The notes under the pieces: generated by a model
The model's input: the letters and a program-made list of their open reading frames with translations, nothing else
What the model was told of the DNA's origin: nothing
The model's database searches: none
Part shown: piece after piece, positions 20,310-32,523 of the stretch
Numbering within the stretch: position 1 is the first letter of the stretch
How the letters are laid out: each line of letters starts with the position of its first letter
DNA from: Adenophora triphylla var. japonica
Lineage: Eukaryota > Streptophyta > Magnoliopsida > Asterales > Campanulaceae
NCBI GenBank assembly: GCA_022495995.1
Contig: JAFEMH010002564.1
Coordinates: 248,001 to 312,000, forward strand
Length of the DNA stretch: 64,000 bases
Direction: 5' to 3'
Made by a program: the position numbers and the translations under genes

Positions 20310-21690
20310 TCGGGCGAAGTATCTGCGAAGTTTGCTTCCGTTATTTGGATTCATGAAGGGATTGCCGTCTAGGTACGTTAGCTTCATGGCGCCTCAGGAG
20401 AAGATCTTTTGAACCACGAAAGGGCCGATCCATGTGGGTTCCCATTTTCCCAGTGGGTTGGTTCGAGTGGGAGGCTTTTCTTTGAGTACAAGGTCACCTT
20501 CCACGATGTCTCGGGATTTGACTTTCTTGTCGAAAGCTCTAGCCATCCTGCTTTGATAGGCTCGGACGTGTTCCATGGCCTTTAGTCGTCGCTCATCTAG
20601 CGAGAGCCAATTCGTCATATGTCGGCTTGAGCCATTCGACTTCGTTGATGTCATTTTCCAGCACTCGGAGTGAGGGAATTTCCACTCGATGGGAAGGACA
20701 GCTTCCATCCCGTATGTCGGGGCAAATGGGGTTTCTCCGTGGTCGTTCGACCGGCGTGCGGTAGCCCCAAAGTGCAAGGTGCGGCTTCTCGGGCCAATTT
20801 CGTCCTCGGGTGGTCATTTTTCGGATGATCCGTTCGAGGGTTTTGTTTCTTTGCTTCCACGGCGCCGTTTGTTTGTGGCCGGTAGGGAGAAGATTTGTGA
20901 CGTGTGATCTTGAATTCGGCCGGTGCAGCCGAATTCCCTTCGAAGTGTGAGCCGTTGTGCGATATGACCTCATTTGGGATACCGTATCGGCGGATGATGT
21001 TTTCCTTGAGGAAATGCGCGACCTTCTTGGAGGTGAGTACCTTGTAGGACTTGGCTTCGACCCATTTGGCGAAGTAGTCGATGGCTACTAAGATGAACTC
21101 GTGACCGTTCTTTGCTGGCGGAGCGATTTTCCCGATGACGTCAATTCCCAAGTGGCAAAGGGCCAAGGTGTAGTCATGCGGTAGAGATCGTGGGGCGGTA
21201 GATGATTGAGGTTGGAGAACCGGGTTGGCACTTGTCGCGGCTTCGGACAAAGTGGATGCAATCTGCCTCCATGGAGATCCGGTAGTAGCCCATCCCGAGA
21301 ATGATTTGCATCGGGGCTCGGCGTTCATGTGGGGACCGCAAGCCCCATTGTGGACTTCGTTCATGAACGGCTTGCTTCTTCTTGACCGATGCGGCGTAGG
21401 AGTGGCCCATGGTAGCGTTTCTTGTATAGCATGTCCCCGAGGATGACGAAGTGAGAGGCAAGGCGTTTTAGGGTCATGATGCTCTTGGTTTTGACCCCCT
21501 TCGTGTGTGGGTCTTCCTTGTTCATGAAGGTGATTTCCCCGCTCTTGAGGTGTGGGAAGATCTGGTTTTGTCTTTGGAAATGGCATCGGACTTGCGTCTC
21601 TTTGGCTCTTCAGCAATCTTGCAAATCGTTGTGATTAAAACCTTCTCGCGGCTTGGGCCCGGTTTTCTCTCGTTTGACAAACATGCTTAA
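20310..21690 (-). pseudogene. pol: B integrase
   Basis: The zinc region has NEVHNGACGPHMN and a broken CDKCQ. The core has LGIDVIGKIAPPAKNGHEFI and VDY-like AIDYFAKWVEAKSYKVL. The second catalytic position reads ISHNGSHFEG where E1 has ISDNGTHFEG, so the aspartate is lost. TRHKSSPYRPQTNGAVEA is present; several frameshifts follow. The C-terminal domain has GPFVVQKIFS then TGA then GAMKLTYLDGNPF, and its normal stop is lost. It must be inactive. Confidence 0.8.
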
Positions 21691-22331
21691 ATGTTTGCTT
21701 GATGCATTTATTTAATTAATGTGTTTGTCTTTTGTATAGATGAATTGTTATTAACTTGTTTTGATTAGTTAATATCATCATTTGTTAAAGATGCAATGAA
21801 ATGATTTTTAGGAAGGTCGGACCTTTTATTGAAAGCGTGAAGATCGTACATTGTTGACCAAAGATTCACAATTGTCGGGCGTAAAGCCGTCAAAAGACTC
21901 AAAAGATGTGAATACACGAGACAACAAGACTCGAGGCTAGACTATAGGCGACGAGGATTGGACCGAGCTTCATTACTCTCGGATGGCTGTAGCTCTAGAG
22001 GGAGTGGTGCTTTGGTTCAGTGTGGCCAATCTTCCCTTGGCATGAGTCCGGAAAGTAGCTTGCATGCGGTTCGATTTCAAACCGGATCGCGGAAGTTTTT
22101 GGCTGCTCCCACGATGATGTCCCTCCATTAGTGTTGCCACCGAGTCCTTGGGGGTTTTTGATGATAGAAGTCCCTCATGGCTACTTCTAGGAGGGCGAAG
22201 CATTCGGCGATCGGAGTGGATTCTTGCGATGTTGATCACTTTCATAGAATCTGCTTCTTTATGCGGGATCTTTGCTTGGGACGACGTTTACAATGTACGA
22301 TTCGGCGGACATGCTATATCTCCTTCCACGA
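21691..22331 (-). other. Region of B where RT and RNase H should be
   Basis: Only about 640 bp separate integrase from the post-protease linker. I find no YVDD-like motif or other RT or RNase H landmark in any frame. AT-rich sequence around 21690-21830 may mark a deletion scar or an unrelated filler. Confidence 0.55.
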
Positions 22332-25249
22332 TTAAGCCTTGGAGGAGGTTGCGCCATTGTTCGTCAGTCGGACACCGAAATGTTGAATTGGACTAAGCTG
22401 TGATGGCCGTCCCCGTAAGATCCGAGAGTTTCGGCTAGAGGGTTGTCTTGTATCGGGGATCGGTGATGAGCCGGTTGCAAGAGGGTTTTCGGCGAAGTAA
22501 GGGTCTACTCCTCGATCAATCTCCATTAGGGCATCCATCTCTTGATCCTCTCTCAAGCATTCTTCACGATCGCATATATCGAGTTGTCATCGACCCATGA
22601 GTTCTTCAATTTCCGGCTCGTCGCGGCTTAGAGCGTGGATGTAAGGATCCACTTCGTAGCGGGACGGGGTAGGAGAATCATCTGGAGAAGAGTATTCGGT
22701 CATGTCGGGACCTTCTTGGGTCATAGCTTGCGGCCAAGCACTTGCCATTACCTTGCTTCCTCGGATCACTTCGATCGCTCCATTGGCATTGATGAATTTT
22801 ACGCATTGGTGAAGAGTAGATGATCTGCTTTCATCGATGTATCCAAGGCTGTCCCAACAAAGCAGAGAAGGTTGGTTTGATTTCCACGACTTGGAACTCT
22901 ACCGACTCCAGTTGTACGTCGAATTGGATCCTCAAATTGATGACTCCTACGATTGGTCGTGCAGTGGAGTCGTAGGATCGGATTACCCGAGGTGAAGGCC
23001 TTATCGTAGAACGGTCGATGCGGAGTCGTTTCAATGTGCTCAAAGCGATGATGTCGATGGCTAACAGAGCCGTTATCAATCAAGACGTTCGGGAGGAAGA
23101 ACATCTCTATCTTTATGAGGATGAGGAGGGCTTCGTTGTGCCGATTCTCACATATTGGCAAGTCATCGTCTGTGAAGGCTAAACCGCTTCCCGTGCTACC
23201 GTTGGACTCAGTCTCGTCTGGGGAACGTTCGATCCATCCATTTGTATGCCTTGGCTGGGGCAAAGATCGTAGGGAGACAGTGGCCCTTGGTCGTTCTTGT
23301 CGGAATTCCCGGTCACGAGACCTTTTGACTCTTGTTTCACGCTCCCAGTCATAGCGGGACAGCATGCTGACGGTTTCGGAAATTGCAGGGAGTATGCTCT
23401 CGCTTGGAGTTTCATCAAAGGCTATTGAGTTTACCCTGTCGTTCCGTGGGAATGGATTTCCGATGGTATTGGGACCACGGGGGCGTTCCAATTTTCCCTC
23501 CTCAATGAGCCTGGACCACCCGCTTGAGTACGAAGCAATTGTCGGTGGTGTGGCCGGGGTAGTTGTGGAAGGCGCAAAGTGCTTGCTCATATCCATGTTG
23601 GGTTTGAGGGTCTTCGGTTGGAAATTCTCGAGTGGTTTGAGAAGATTTCGCTTCACCAAAGCTTCAAATACTTGACCCAAGGGCATTTCCGGGTTATCTA
23701 AATGCTTTGGGCGTGGGAAGCGAGGGGGTTGCTATTCTTTGGGCTGCTTGATCGCGGTTTACTTGAGCTCCGTTACGAATGTAGTGCCTATTCCATTTGC
23801 TTCCTTTCCTTTGGTCGGGCAGGAGTTGAAGTTGCCGGAGTTTGTTCGATAGCGGTAAGATGAGGCGGGGGTTCTTTGTTGCCTTTTGAAGACTCGAGTC
23901 TTTTCAAACTTTGTCCGGCGTTGACCATGGCACGGAGATCTGGATAGAAATGGTGGCCGATCAAGGTTCTCAAAGATGGCTTGAGGCGGGAATGGAAGAT
24001 GTCCATCTGCTCTTCTTTGGAAAGTGGATCCATTATCTCGCTTAGCTTCCAGTTCCATCTTTTGTAGAATTCGCCCACTTGGTTCGTCATCCTTTTGTTC
24101 GGTGGCTTGCGAGTCATGGCGGTTTGTTTCCCATTCAAGATTGGCGCGGTACTTCTCCAGAAGATTTCACCGATCCGATCCCACGTGGAGCGGTTTTGCC
24201 TTCACATTGAGGAACCACCTTAGTGCTTTGTGGATTTGAGGGAATGCTGAAAATGATGCGCCATCTGTTGAGGGGTTGCCCCTTTGGCTCTCATACCCGG
24301 GACGTAGGTGTCGATGTGGGTTTTTGGGCATTACATTCAGTCAAACTTTTCCATTTCCGGCATCCCGAACTTTGGAGGGAGAGGGACCACTTTGTTCGGA
24401 TCGGTAGGCGGGAGGGAGTCCTTCCGAGAACTAGCTAGCTTGCCTTGCATGTCTTTCATTTGTTCAATCGGCCGGGCCATGTGGGGATCACTGTGCGAGG
24501 TGGGTTACCGTTTTCGGGGACGGACACCGAAGATGGGGGTGGATTGGGCGATGAGATCGCCATTCGGGAGTCTTGGGGAGGTAGTTGAGTGTATACCAAC
24601 CCATACCCTGGGGTGTTGAAGTTGAGGGCGTGATTGCCGAGTCCGCTAAGGGTTGTGTTTGGGAACCTGGGAAACGATTCGTTAGCCCCAGTGGCGGACT
24701 AGCGGTGGCAAGCTTGAGATGTCGGGATATCCGCTCGGGATGCCTCGTCCCCGGTAAGAATGGGGACTTTTGATTGTGGTTGCGAGGCTCGTATAGAGGC
24801 AAAGGATTGAATCCTGGGGATACCGAGATGCATTGGGATACGCGGAGCGAGCACGTATGTGTGCTTTGTTGGTAATGAGCTTGATGTGCGTGAGCCGGAA
24901 ACCGACCGATCCGAGGCGGGCATGTCTGGAGCCGGCTGACCGATGCCGGAGGGGATCTTTGAGCGAGAGCCGCTGCGTTGCTGGGATCTCGTAGCTTGGC
25001 GGAGGCGGGACCCTGCGATAGCTTTGAGAAACCGGGGAGCCGGTATATCTTCGTCCTCTATGAGAACAAAGGTTCCGTCGGGTTGGGAATGGCTGTTCCT
25101 CGAAGACGCAAGGTGTCGACGATCCAGGCTTGTGTTCTTCTTGGCGCTTCTTGATGGTTTCGAAGGCTCGCAGCACCTCCTCAATTGTCCTGGAGGTTCC
25201 TTAGTGGCGGGGTTCCGTTTCCCTCAACATTATCTGTTGATCCCGTCAT
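22332..25249 (-). pseudogene. gag: B gag-protease
   Basis: Start at the ATG 25249-25247 (MTGSTDNVEGNG). Capsid-like Gag sequence around 24400-23790: FYKRWNWKLSEIMDPLSKEE, then FHSRLKPSLRTLIGHHFYPD and LRAMVNAGQSL. The protease region lies at 23180-22800: HNEALLILI, VLIDNGS (active-site Asp), and ALLGQPWIHR. Beyond it is an acidic linker to 22332. Multiple frameshifts. Assigned by matches to A (51040-51250) and to the protease fragment in D. Confidence 0.75.
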
Positions 25250-26536
25250 GGGGAGTATCGGACGGTGCGGACCGTTGAACCGGAAGGGCTATCGGACCTT
25301 GTGACCTCGATGCGAAAAGGCGGCTTCCGAGGATTCTCAACCACTCTCGGTTCGCTGGAGGGTGACGGGCAAGGTTTAGACACGGGAATGGCCTAACGGG
25401 ATAAAAGGGGAAAGCTCACGTGGCATGCGGTTTCCGTTTCTTTTATTTTCTCGATTTTTTTTTGTTGTTTTAATTTACTTAAAACAGTATTTTCTCGAGA
25501 ATCCTAGGTAGGTTGGAAAAGATTGCTCTTGTTTTTCGCAACTATGCTAGATCCTGGGTCGATGGAGACCATACGTGCGGCTATAAGCCCCTCGTTTTGC
25601 ACCCGTATTTCGACATCCCGGGGTGGACGGCCCGGGCGAGGGTCCTATAGTGCAAGCGTTTCCACCGGCCTAAAGAAAAATCGAACCTAAGGACCGAGCC
25701 TTTGTCATGTTCGTTTTGATGCGTTAGCCATGTGAATAGTGAACCGAGCCGGCCACCGAGTCAAGATCAGGTCAAGAGTTCGGCATGACCTCTCTTTACC
25801 TTGCTTGCGCAAGGGATCCGTGACGTTAGGCGTTAGGCCGGGTCATTTCGTCATGGCCGACGTATCAAAGGCGTGATGACATGGTGTCATGCAAGCATGG
25901 ATGTATATCCGGGACGGAACATCGTGCAGGTGTAGCTTCGGAAATCAAGATCGTGTCAAGATTTTAGCATGACCTTTCATCGCTTTGCTTGCGCAAGGGA
26001 TCTTGAGTTAGAGCTTTGACTCGAAAAATGGCCGGCATGGTATATGTATCCAGTGTATGACACGGGCCAGGTAAAACCAACCGAGTCCGGACAGAGTGTG
26101 ACTCAAGATTCAAACGTGCGGGGTTGACGCTTGGCTAGGATGGGATGTTTGGAATGATCCCGTGCGCGCCCAAGAGGCCTAGGAAGACCAAATGGACCGC
26201 AACCGAGACCACTCCGGGTTAAGGGTTGTAGTGTGCGGTGTATCCGGCGGCCGGTGCGCGTAGTGTGCGGTGTAACCGAGGCGGCGGTGCGCGTAGTGTG
26301 CGGTCTCTAAAATTCTTTTTACGAGTAAAATAGAAGTTTTTGAAGAATTTTAAATGTATGCACGTATGTATATTGATGCATTTTTTTTTTTTTGTATTTT
26401 TTTTTTTTGTAAAATAAACACGAAGCACGTGCACACACACACACAACGCTTAAAGGAAGGGGTAAAATGAAAGTTTGACCCTCATCATCGTTTTAAAAAT
26501 CTTTTGTTTTGTTTAAAAGTTTTTAAAACAAAATTT
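25250..26536 (-). other. Leader of B
   Basis: Noncoding as read. Two copies of CTTGCGCAAG (25804-25813, 25987-25996) sit in the same context as the TTCGCTCAAGCGAA palindromes of A. The GCACACTACGCGCAC-type motif appears three times in tandem (26228-26307). Traces of the leader ORF (EGLI ... DPGSS) are at about 25500-25650. T-rich and CA-repeat tract at 26380-26450. Confidence 0.6.
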
Positions 26537-26552
26537 CCCAATGGAGTCGCCA
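26537..26552 (-). promoter_or_regulatory. Primer binding site of B
   Basis: TGGCGACTCCATTGGG on minus, two bases after the LTR end GGGTAATTTCA. Confidence 0.85.
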
Positions 26553-26554
26553 AC

Positions 26555-27978
26555 TGAAATTACCCGGATCCGAGCAGGCCTCGCGGCCCCGGCATCTGGC
26601 AATCTTTCGCGTTGGAAAGTGTCTCGCCGTTTGTTTTCGCATTTGTAGAGTCGCCACGCCGTTTTTATTAAGCCCAAAACATTGAAAAAGGGCATCAGTT
26701 TAAAGATAATTTTAAACCGTTTTTGTGTGATGAGATTTTGAGTTCGGAGGTCAGATGACTCCCCGGGAAGAGAATATTAGAATATTAGAGCTCACCCGAG
26801 TAGCCTCGTAAAACGAGTCTTTCGGATACCCCTAATATCCTTTAAATGTTGTGTGTGTGTGTGTGTGCTTTTAAAAATGCATGCTGTATCGGATGTCTAC
26901 ATTGTATGCTATGTATGGAAATGTATTGAAATAGTATAGGAAGGAAGCCTTACCAATGTTGGTTCGTGTCTCTCTCTTCCGCCTGGGAATGGTGTTTGAG
27001 GTCGGAGTAGCGTTCCGGTATGGATCGGGATTGCTTCGGGAGATGCCGGTTGTTCGCGGACGCAGTTCCGGCGTGAGTTGAGGTTGCGAGGCTGCGTTCG
27101 GGCAGAGGTTCGGCGTGCGTGGGGATCGTCGGGATCACTCGGGGGCGAGAGGTTCTGCAGGCGTGCGTTGTGGTGGCGAGAGTCACTCGGGCAGAGTTTC
27201 GGCGTGGTTTGGGATCGTCGGTTTGACTCGGAAAGAGCCGGGACACCGTGGAAAGACCGAGCAAGGCCTCGGAGTACCACGAGGGGCCTCGAGTACCTCG
27301 AGAGTGCCTCGGGGCAGCGGGAGCGTCTCGGGAGCGCTGGAGGCTTCGGAGCACCACAAGTGGAGCTCGGAAGGCCTCGGAAGGATCCGAAAGGGGCGGG
27401 AGTGCCTCAAGAGGACTTAGAGGGGAGCCGTAAGGCTAAGGGAGGAAGAGAGAAGAGGGAGGTGTGTGAAAATGAGGAGGGAGCCCTCTATTTATAGTAA
27501 AAATTTTGGAGCAAAGAGGTCCGTACGGACCTTCTTGGTTATCCGAGAATTTTGGATTTCCTCGATTTGAGGGAATGCGCAATGATGGAGAATATTCTGG
27601 AATGATGGTGTTCCCTCGAGCAATAAGGTCCGTATTTTAATTCATCTTGCATGCAAAGAGGTCCGTACGGACCAACTCTGCAGGGAAGTAATCATTTTCC
27701 CCGGGATTTGAGGGAATATTGTGGACTTTAAGGGGATTTAGTAATCATTGAAACAAAGAGGTCCGTACGGACCTTAATTGCTTTTCTGATTTCCTGAAAA
27801 TTCCCAAAAGGTCCTTTTGTCCCTTTTTATCCCAGAAAGGCTCCTCCCTTGGTTTGGTTGGGGGTTTGAGAGGGTTTTGAGAGGGTTTTGAGTGAGAGAG
27901 GTCTCCGAGACTGCGTTGATGAGTCTGCGGTGTTTCCCGGGTGCTTGAAAGGGGGTGATCCAGATTGGGGTACTTACA
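26555..27978 (-). repeat. 5' LTR of B
   Basis: Starts TGTAAGTACCCC on minus at 27978 and ends GGGTAATTTCA at 26555. TATA box at about 27487-27496; palindromes GGTCCGTACGGACC at 27518-27531, 27660-27673 and 27760-27773; a fourth, at about 27627, has lost its right arm. PBS-like motif in U5 at 26648-26660. Confidence 0.92.
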
Positions 27979-27983
27979 GGCGG
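27979..27983. other. Target site duplication of B, right copy (GGCGG)
   Basis: Identical to 12094-12098 and directly after the LTR end ACTTACA. Confidence 0.9.
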
Positions 27984-28410
27984 GTAATAACCCCTTTGTC
28001 CCAACCAGTTACCTGTAGCAAGCAGACAAAGGACAAAGTAGAGCTAAAAGTAGCTCTTAAGTCAGAACAGGCAGAATGGTGTTGGCAGGAAAATGTAACT
28101 ACTTTTAGCAAACAAGTACGATGAAAGAGATAGAGATGTGACCGTTGTGACTGAGAGTCTGTTTCAAATGAAGGGAGTCATCCCAAATTTAAGTCACCTA
28201 TCTGCTGAAGTATGTTGCTGAAAAGTGTTGACTCCTGCTGATTACCAGGCAGATCCCACCAGCAGGATAGTAACCTGCAAGACTTACTGATCTAACAGAG
28301 AAGGCATCAGCAAGAGATCCAAAAATAAATTCTAATTAAATTAGGGGTCTCTAACTAGCCATAAGATTGGGATTAAGCAATTCTGAGTCCACATATATTT
28401 TGATCCAACA
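27984..28410 (-). repeat. Copia 3' LTR, upstream portion
   Basis: On minus it starts TGTTGGATCAAAATATATG directly after a purine-rich tract and continues, after removing B and one GGCGG, into 12093-11181. Confidence 0.85.
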
Positions 28411-28421
28411 ATCTCCTCCTA
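28411..28421 (-). promoter_or_regulatory. Polypurine tract of the copia element
   Basis: TAGGAGGAGAT on minus, immediately before the LTR start. This is the expected plus-strand primer site. Confidence 0.75.
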
Positions 28422-28647
28422 ATTGCTTAAGTCCAATCACCTTTAAATAGAATCACTTAAAAGGATATAGATAGATATTAAGATAAAATGTAAGTGATAA
28501 CTGTAACGGCAAACTAATAAAGTTCTTGCAGAAGGGTTAGATAGATATTAAGCAAGGAACATAAAAACAAAAACCAAATTGTCAGCAAAAGTAAGTTTGT
28601 CTTTGGGGCTTCATGAGGATATCTATTTCATTGGTTACAAGACGGTC

Positions 28648-30985
28648 AAGGATCAGCAGGTTCAACAGCAGCAGCAACGGAGGAATCAGCAACAGACTTG
28701 GACTTTTTCTGCTTCTTGGCTTCAGCCTTCTCAGCTTTCCTCTTCTTGCTAGCCTTGTAACACTCCGCCAGCACTTCATTTTTCCCTTCCGGCTTGGCAA
28801 TCTTCGATTTGCATCGAAAGCTTGGCCCGGCGGCGAGAGCTTGACTTCGGCAACGGCGGCTCTATCTTGGCGGCTTTGAGTTTTAGCTCCAGATCCTTGA
28901 TGATGTGATCTTGATTGAGATTAGAATCAAGCGGCCGGCCGAGTTACGATGGTGCTGTCTATGAGATCACAAAAGCGATCAAATCTCTCTTCACCAACAC
29001 TTAGATTGCGAGGGTGGCTGGCAGGAGAGGGTCTTGGCTTGCTGAGGGCATTGTCAATAAGAGCTGAAAGTCTGGCTGAGACTTTGATTGAGATTCTGTT
29101 TGCTAAGCTTACCTCCTCCTGAGTGGACTTAAGCACTAAATCCTTGATTTCTGCAAATTCTCCTCGGAAAACATACCCAAGTCACCAATGTCACCTCTAA
29201 GTACAGGCTTATAAGCTTCAGAAAGATGGCCATGCTCATTAGCAAAGTAGCCAAACAATGTGTAAACAGGTGGAGAATCAGCAGGGACCAAGAAGGTAGA
29301 AGGAATGATTGTGCTGACAATCAAAGGAACATCAGCAGATCTTGGAGTAGGTGGAACAACAAGGAGAGGGAAATTGGGATGAATGATGATAGAAAGATCA
29401 GCAGAAGTAGGAGAGTCAAGGAACATCTGACCATTATTCTCCAAGGATAGCTTGCTAGCAATCATAAAATTCAGAAATGCTCTCCCATTCAGCAGAATGC
29501 GCATGATGCCAAGGCTTAGAATTGCCGGTGTCTCTTGAATGATCTTGCGACGAGTGCAGGAGGCATAAAATGGTAAAGTAATGGCCAGGGCATGCTGATA
29601 AACCAACTTCCAAACACCAACAGCAGAGTAAGGAGAATACTCAAGTGTTTCAATTACATGATCATTAATCATCAAACGTCTCCTCTTGATTCCATTCGAA
29701 TAAATGCATACTTCAATTGGAGATTCACCAGCTGGACAAATATCACCACGAATTTGCAAAGAGCCAGGCTGATTGGTAGAAGGGGGGGGGAGAGTTTTGA
29801 CTTTGGCATTAGAAACAGCAGGGGTTTTCTTCTTGCCATGCTTAATGTCCTTATCCCATTTGAGTAGAATGGGAGTCATGCTGGAAGAGCCTTCGGTAGG
29901 AACAGAATTTTTGAAAGGATTCTTTACTATCCTTGTACTAGACCTCCACTTAAGTTTCTAATGAGGAGGGAAAAGGGGATTACCAGCAGAGTCCTTTGGA
30001 ATGGACTTCGAGGTTGTGTACCAGTTTGAGCATATCATCATCCTACAGTCATCAGAAAGTGAGTTGTACCATGAGGGAGGTGAGGTATCCTCTTCAACAA
30101 CAGCAGGAATCTCCTCATAATCTTCTGGATCAATCTCATCAGGACTGTCTTCATCAACAGCAGGCAGAGGATCATCATTGGAAAAGAAATTAGCAATGGC
30201 CTGATGAATGAATGCTTGAACAGGATTGTAGACAACAATTGCAGAGAAGGCATTATCAACTTCTTGAGATTGAAGATCAGCAGCAATGTCTGCATCTGTA
30301 GTGGCTCCTCCTCCCAAATCAACAGTCTCTTGGAAGGGTTCAGCAGGGACATCAAAGAAAATAGGAGCTTGCTCAGAATTAAGAAAAACTCCTCCTGTAA
30401 CCACTACGGGGCACCTTTCGAAGGTATCTTTTAGAAGCACAGTCTTGATAAGCTGTTGGTCATCATCGAAACTTGATTCTGCTGGATTCAATAGGGTCAC
30501 TTGAAGAATCAGCAGAAGGAACATTATCAGCATTGTCAGAATCAACCTTCTTATCAGAAGAACTACTACTCATTCTCTTCAAAGCTTCTTCAGAATGAGT
30601 GATGAGTTCGTGAGTCATCTTCAAAACATTTTCAATCGGTGAGTAGCAAGAGGACCTCTGGTAAGAGTTTCGACATCGAGAATACTTGAATCCCCGGTCT
30701 TCATCATTTTCGGCTCTTCCTAGCGATAGGGATCATTTTCTTCAAAATCAAAGCGAGTCTTGTATAAAGAGGCATAAGCAATCCAGGTGAGATGACCATC
30801 AAATCTTGTCTTATCCGATCCTGAAAGAGATAAACTTGATTCCAAAGCGAGAGCGAGAAGATCAAAGTATCTATTGAAGTTCGGCATCAACACATTCTTC
30901 TTTGAAGTTACGGTACTTGGAGAGTGGAGGAAACTTCTCGGCAAAGGTCTCATTCATGTCAGTCTTGCTCTATCAACATAATCAA
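28648..30985 (-). pseudogene. Copia extra gene, C-terminal two thirds (broken)
   Basis: Continues the gene at 30986-32518. 30985-30550 is readable with frameshifts (FNRYFDLLALALESSLSLSG). 30530-29136 is one frame with a single TAG (29960-29958): acidic (DSPDEIDPEDYEEIP), then KTPAVSNAKVKTLPPPSTNQ and a hydrophobic but not clearly membrane-spanning stretch. The end, 29135-28648, is frameshifted and finishes KKRKAEKAEAKKQKKSKS, a likely nuclear localisation-type tail. No signal peptide or clear membrane segment, so despite its env-like position it does not look like an envelope protein. Function unknown. Confidence 0.55.
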
Positions 30986-32518
30986 CTAGGTTTCTAGCGA
31001 GGGACGGTTTCTTTTCTGCTCTTCATGAAATTGGAGAAGTCTTCTGATGAATGGCTGCAGATGGTCAATTGGAAATACCCGGTCACTTGGAGCAATTTTG
31101 TTGATCATGGACCAAGGATAGTTGAAGTAGATATGAAATGTAGGGTTCTTGATTGGAGCACATTTTTTGGTTCTGGCTTCGGTGGCTATTCCGGATGAGG
31201 CTGTATAATGAATGTCAGGGAGGTTAGGGTAAGAAAGTAGAAGGGGCTGTAATGGGATCCTCCTCCTCAAATCTTGCTCAATCATTCTTCTTCTATCAGA
31301 AATTTCCCTATTGATTTCTTCAGGAGTTTTAGTGACTTTTCTGAAGGTTGGCTTTGGTAGCAATGAGGCATCATCAAGAATGGGTTCAGAAAACATCACT
31401 TTTCTGACTCTGGGATCAGAAGTAGGGATAGGAAAGGATTCAACAACTTTGGCAGAAACAGATTTTGATTTCTTGGAAGGTTTGGCAGTGGATGCAGGCA
31501 GTTTTCTCTTCTTTGGTTCAGCAGAGGATGGGGCAGCAGGATTGGAAGCAGATCTCTTGGCTCTAGTAACAGGACCAGCAGCAATGGTGGATGATAAAGC
31601 AGGAGCTGAGGCAACTGAAGGTTTGGGCTTAGCAGGGGCTAGAGCTGGTTTCTTGGATTTCTTCTTCTTGACTTTTTCAGCAGCAGGAGCAACAGTTGAA
31701 CTTTCAGCCGGAGCAGCAACTCTCTCAGCAGGAACAGGGGCTCCATCAGCAGACTGTCTGCTAATTCTCTTCCAATCACCATCACTGTGATGCTTCAACT
31801 TGAGTTTGGATATGCTGGTAGCATTGGGATCGGCAAGAACTACAGCAAGGTTTCCTCTAATTATTCTACTCAGCAACCAATAGTGACAACCTTTGCCAGG
31901 GAAATCTTTACCTTTCTGTCTATCAGCAGCATACTTCTTGGCTGCTTGGGCAATGACCCTAAAGATAAATCCACACCAATTAAAATTCTTCCTCAGCACA
32001 ATGGCAGCAAATCCTTCAAACTGAAGATCGGTAACATGGCTATGTGAACCAGATCGGCAAATCAAACATCTGTCAATAATTTCTATCAGGGCAAAATATC
32101 TCCTAATATAATGAACCTTGAAGTGTTTGTCTCCACTGAGTCTAGGTCTGGCATTAGCACCTCTAATGAGAGTCCAGGCTTCATCCAGAACAGAAGCGTC
32201 AATAGAATTAGGGCCAGAATTTCCTAGGGTTGGAAAAATAGAGGATATGCTTTCAGGAGTAACTGAGATTGGAACACCAGAAACGGTAGAAGAAATTGCA
32301 GAGAAGGATTCTGGGTCATCTTCATCGGAATATTCAACAATGGCATTAGCAATGAATTCTCTGACCGAATCAATATAGATGCCAAAATTATCAGAAGGAG
32401 CCAGGAAGGGAAGAACAGAGGTATCTGACAAAAGATTCCTGAGAAATTGTCCATCATCTTCATCATCGAAAAAGCTTGGGTCAATGTAACCTCCATAGAT
32501 ATCCTTTTCATTACTCAT
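30986..32518 (-). CDS. Copia extra gene after pol, N-terminal 510 residues
   Basis: Open from ATG 32518-32516 to a stop at 30986. The ATG is chosen because it follows a good splice acceptor (TTTTGCAG at 32524). The N-terminus is acidic (about 1-75). A helical region (about 130-240: HYIRRYFALIEIIDRCLICR, SHVTDLQFEGFAAIVL) vaguely recalls the putative plant transposon protein domain (Transposase_32), from memory only. Residues 280-390 are a Lys/Ala/Pro-rich, histone H1-like linker (KKKKSKKPALAPAKPKPS). Position after pol and before the purine tract matches the env-like ORF of SIRE/Maximus elements. The stop may be premature, since related coding text follows. Confidence 0.65.
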   Translation of the reverse strand: MSNEKDIYGGYIDPSFFDDEDDGQFLRNLLSDTSVLPFLAPSDNFGIYIDSVREFIANAIVEYSDEDDPESFSAISSTVSGVPISVTPESISSIFPTLGNSGPNSIDASVLDEAWTLIRGANARPRLSGDKHFKVHYIRRYFALIEIIDRCLICRSGSHSHVTDLQFEGFAAIVLRKNFNWCGFIFRVIAQAAKKYAADRQKGKDFPGKGCHYWLLSRIIRGNLAVVLADPNATSISKLKLKHHSDGDWKRISRQSADGAPVPAERVAAPAESSTVAPAAEKVKKKKSKKPALAPAKPKPSVASAPALSSTIAAGPVTRAKRSASNPAAPSSAEPKKRKLPASTAKPSKKSKSVSAKVVESFPIPTSDPRVRKVMFSEPILDDASLLPKPTFRKVTKTPEEINREISDRRRMIEQDLRRRIPLQPLLLSYPNLPDIHYTASSGIATEARTKKCAPIKNPTFHIYFNYPWSMINKIAPSDRVFPIDHLQPFIRRLLQFHEEQKRNRPSLET

Positions 32519-32523
32519 GATTT

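Larger units (their letters stand above)
12099..27978 (-). mobile_element. Complete Ty3/gypsy (Tat/Ogre-like) element B, 15.9 kb
   Basis: Bounded by LTRs of 1424 bp (5') and 1415 bp (3') and by GGCGG on both sides. On minus: LTR, PBS, leader, gag-protease, a region without recognisable RT, integrase; then aORF1 and aORF2 on plus, three kinds of repeats and the 3' LTR. Inserted in the copia 3' LTR. Lack of RT and a damaged integrase make it non-autonomous as read. Confidence 0.92.

Noticed and set aside
31311..31790. 159-codon plus-strand frame
   Set aside because: Shadow of the Lys/Ala/Pro-rich region of the copia extra gene on the other strand.
28927..32518. Envelope glycoprotein in the copia element
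   Set aside because: Position fits, but no signal peptide, membrane anchor or cysteine pattern is visible; called an extra gene of unknown function.
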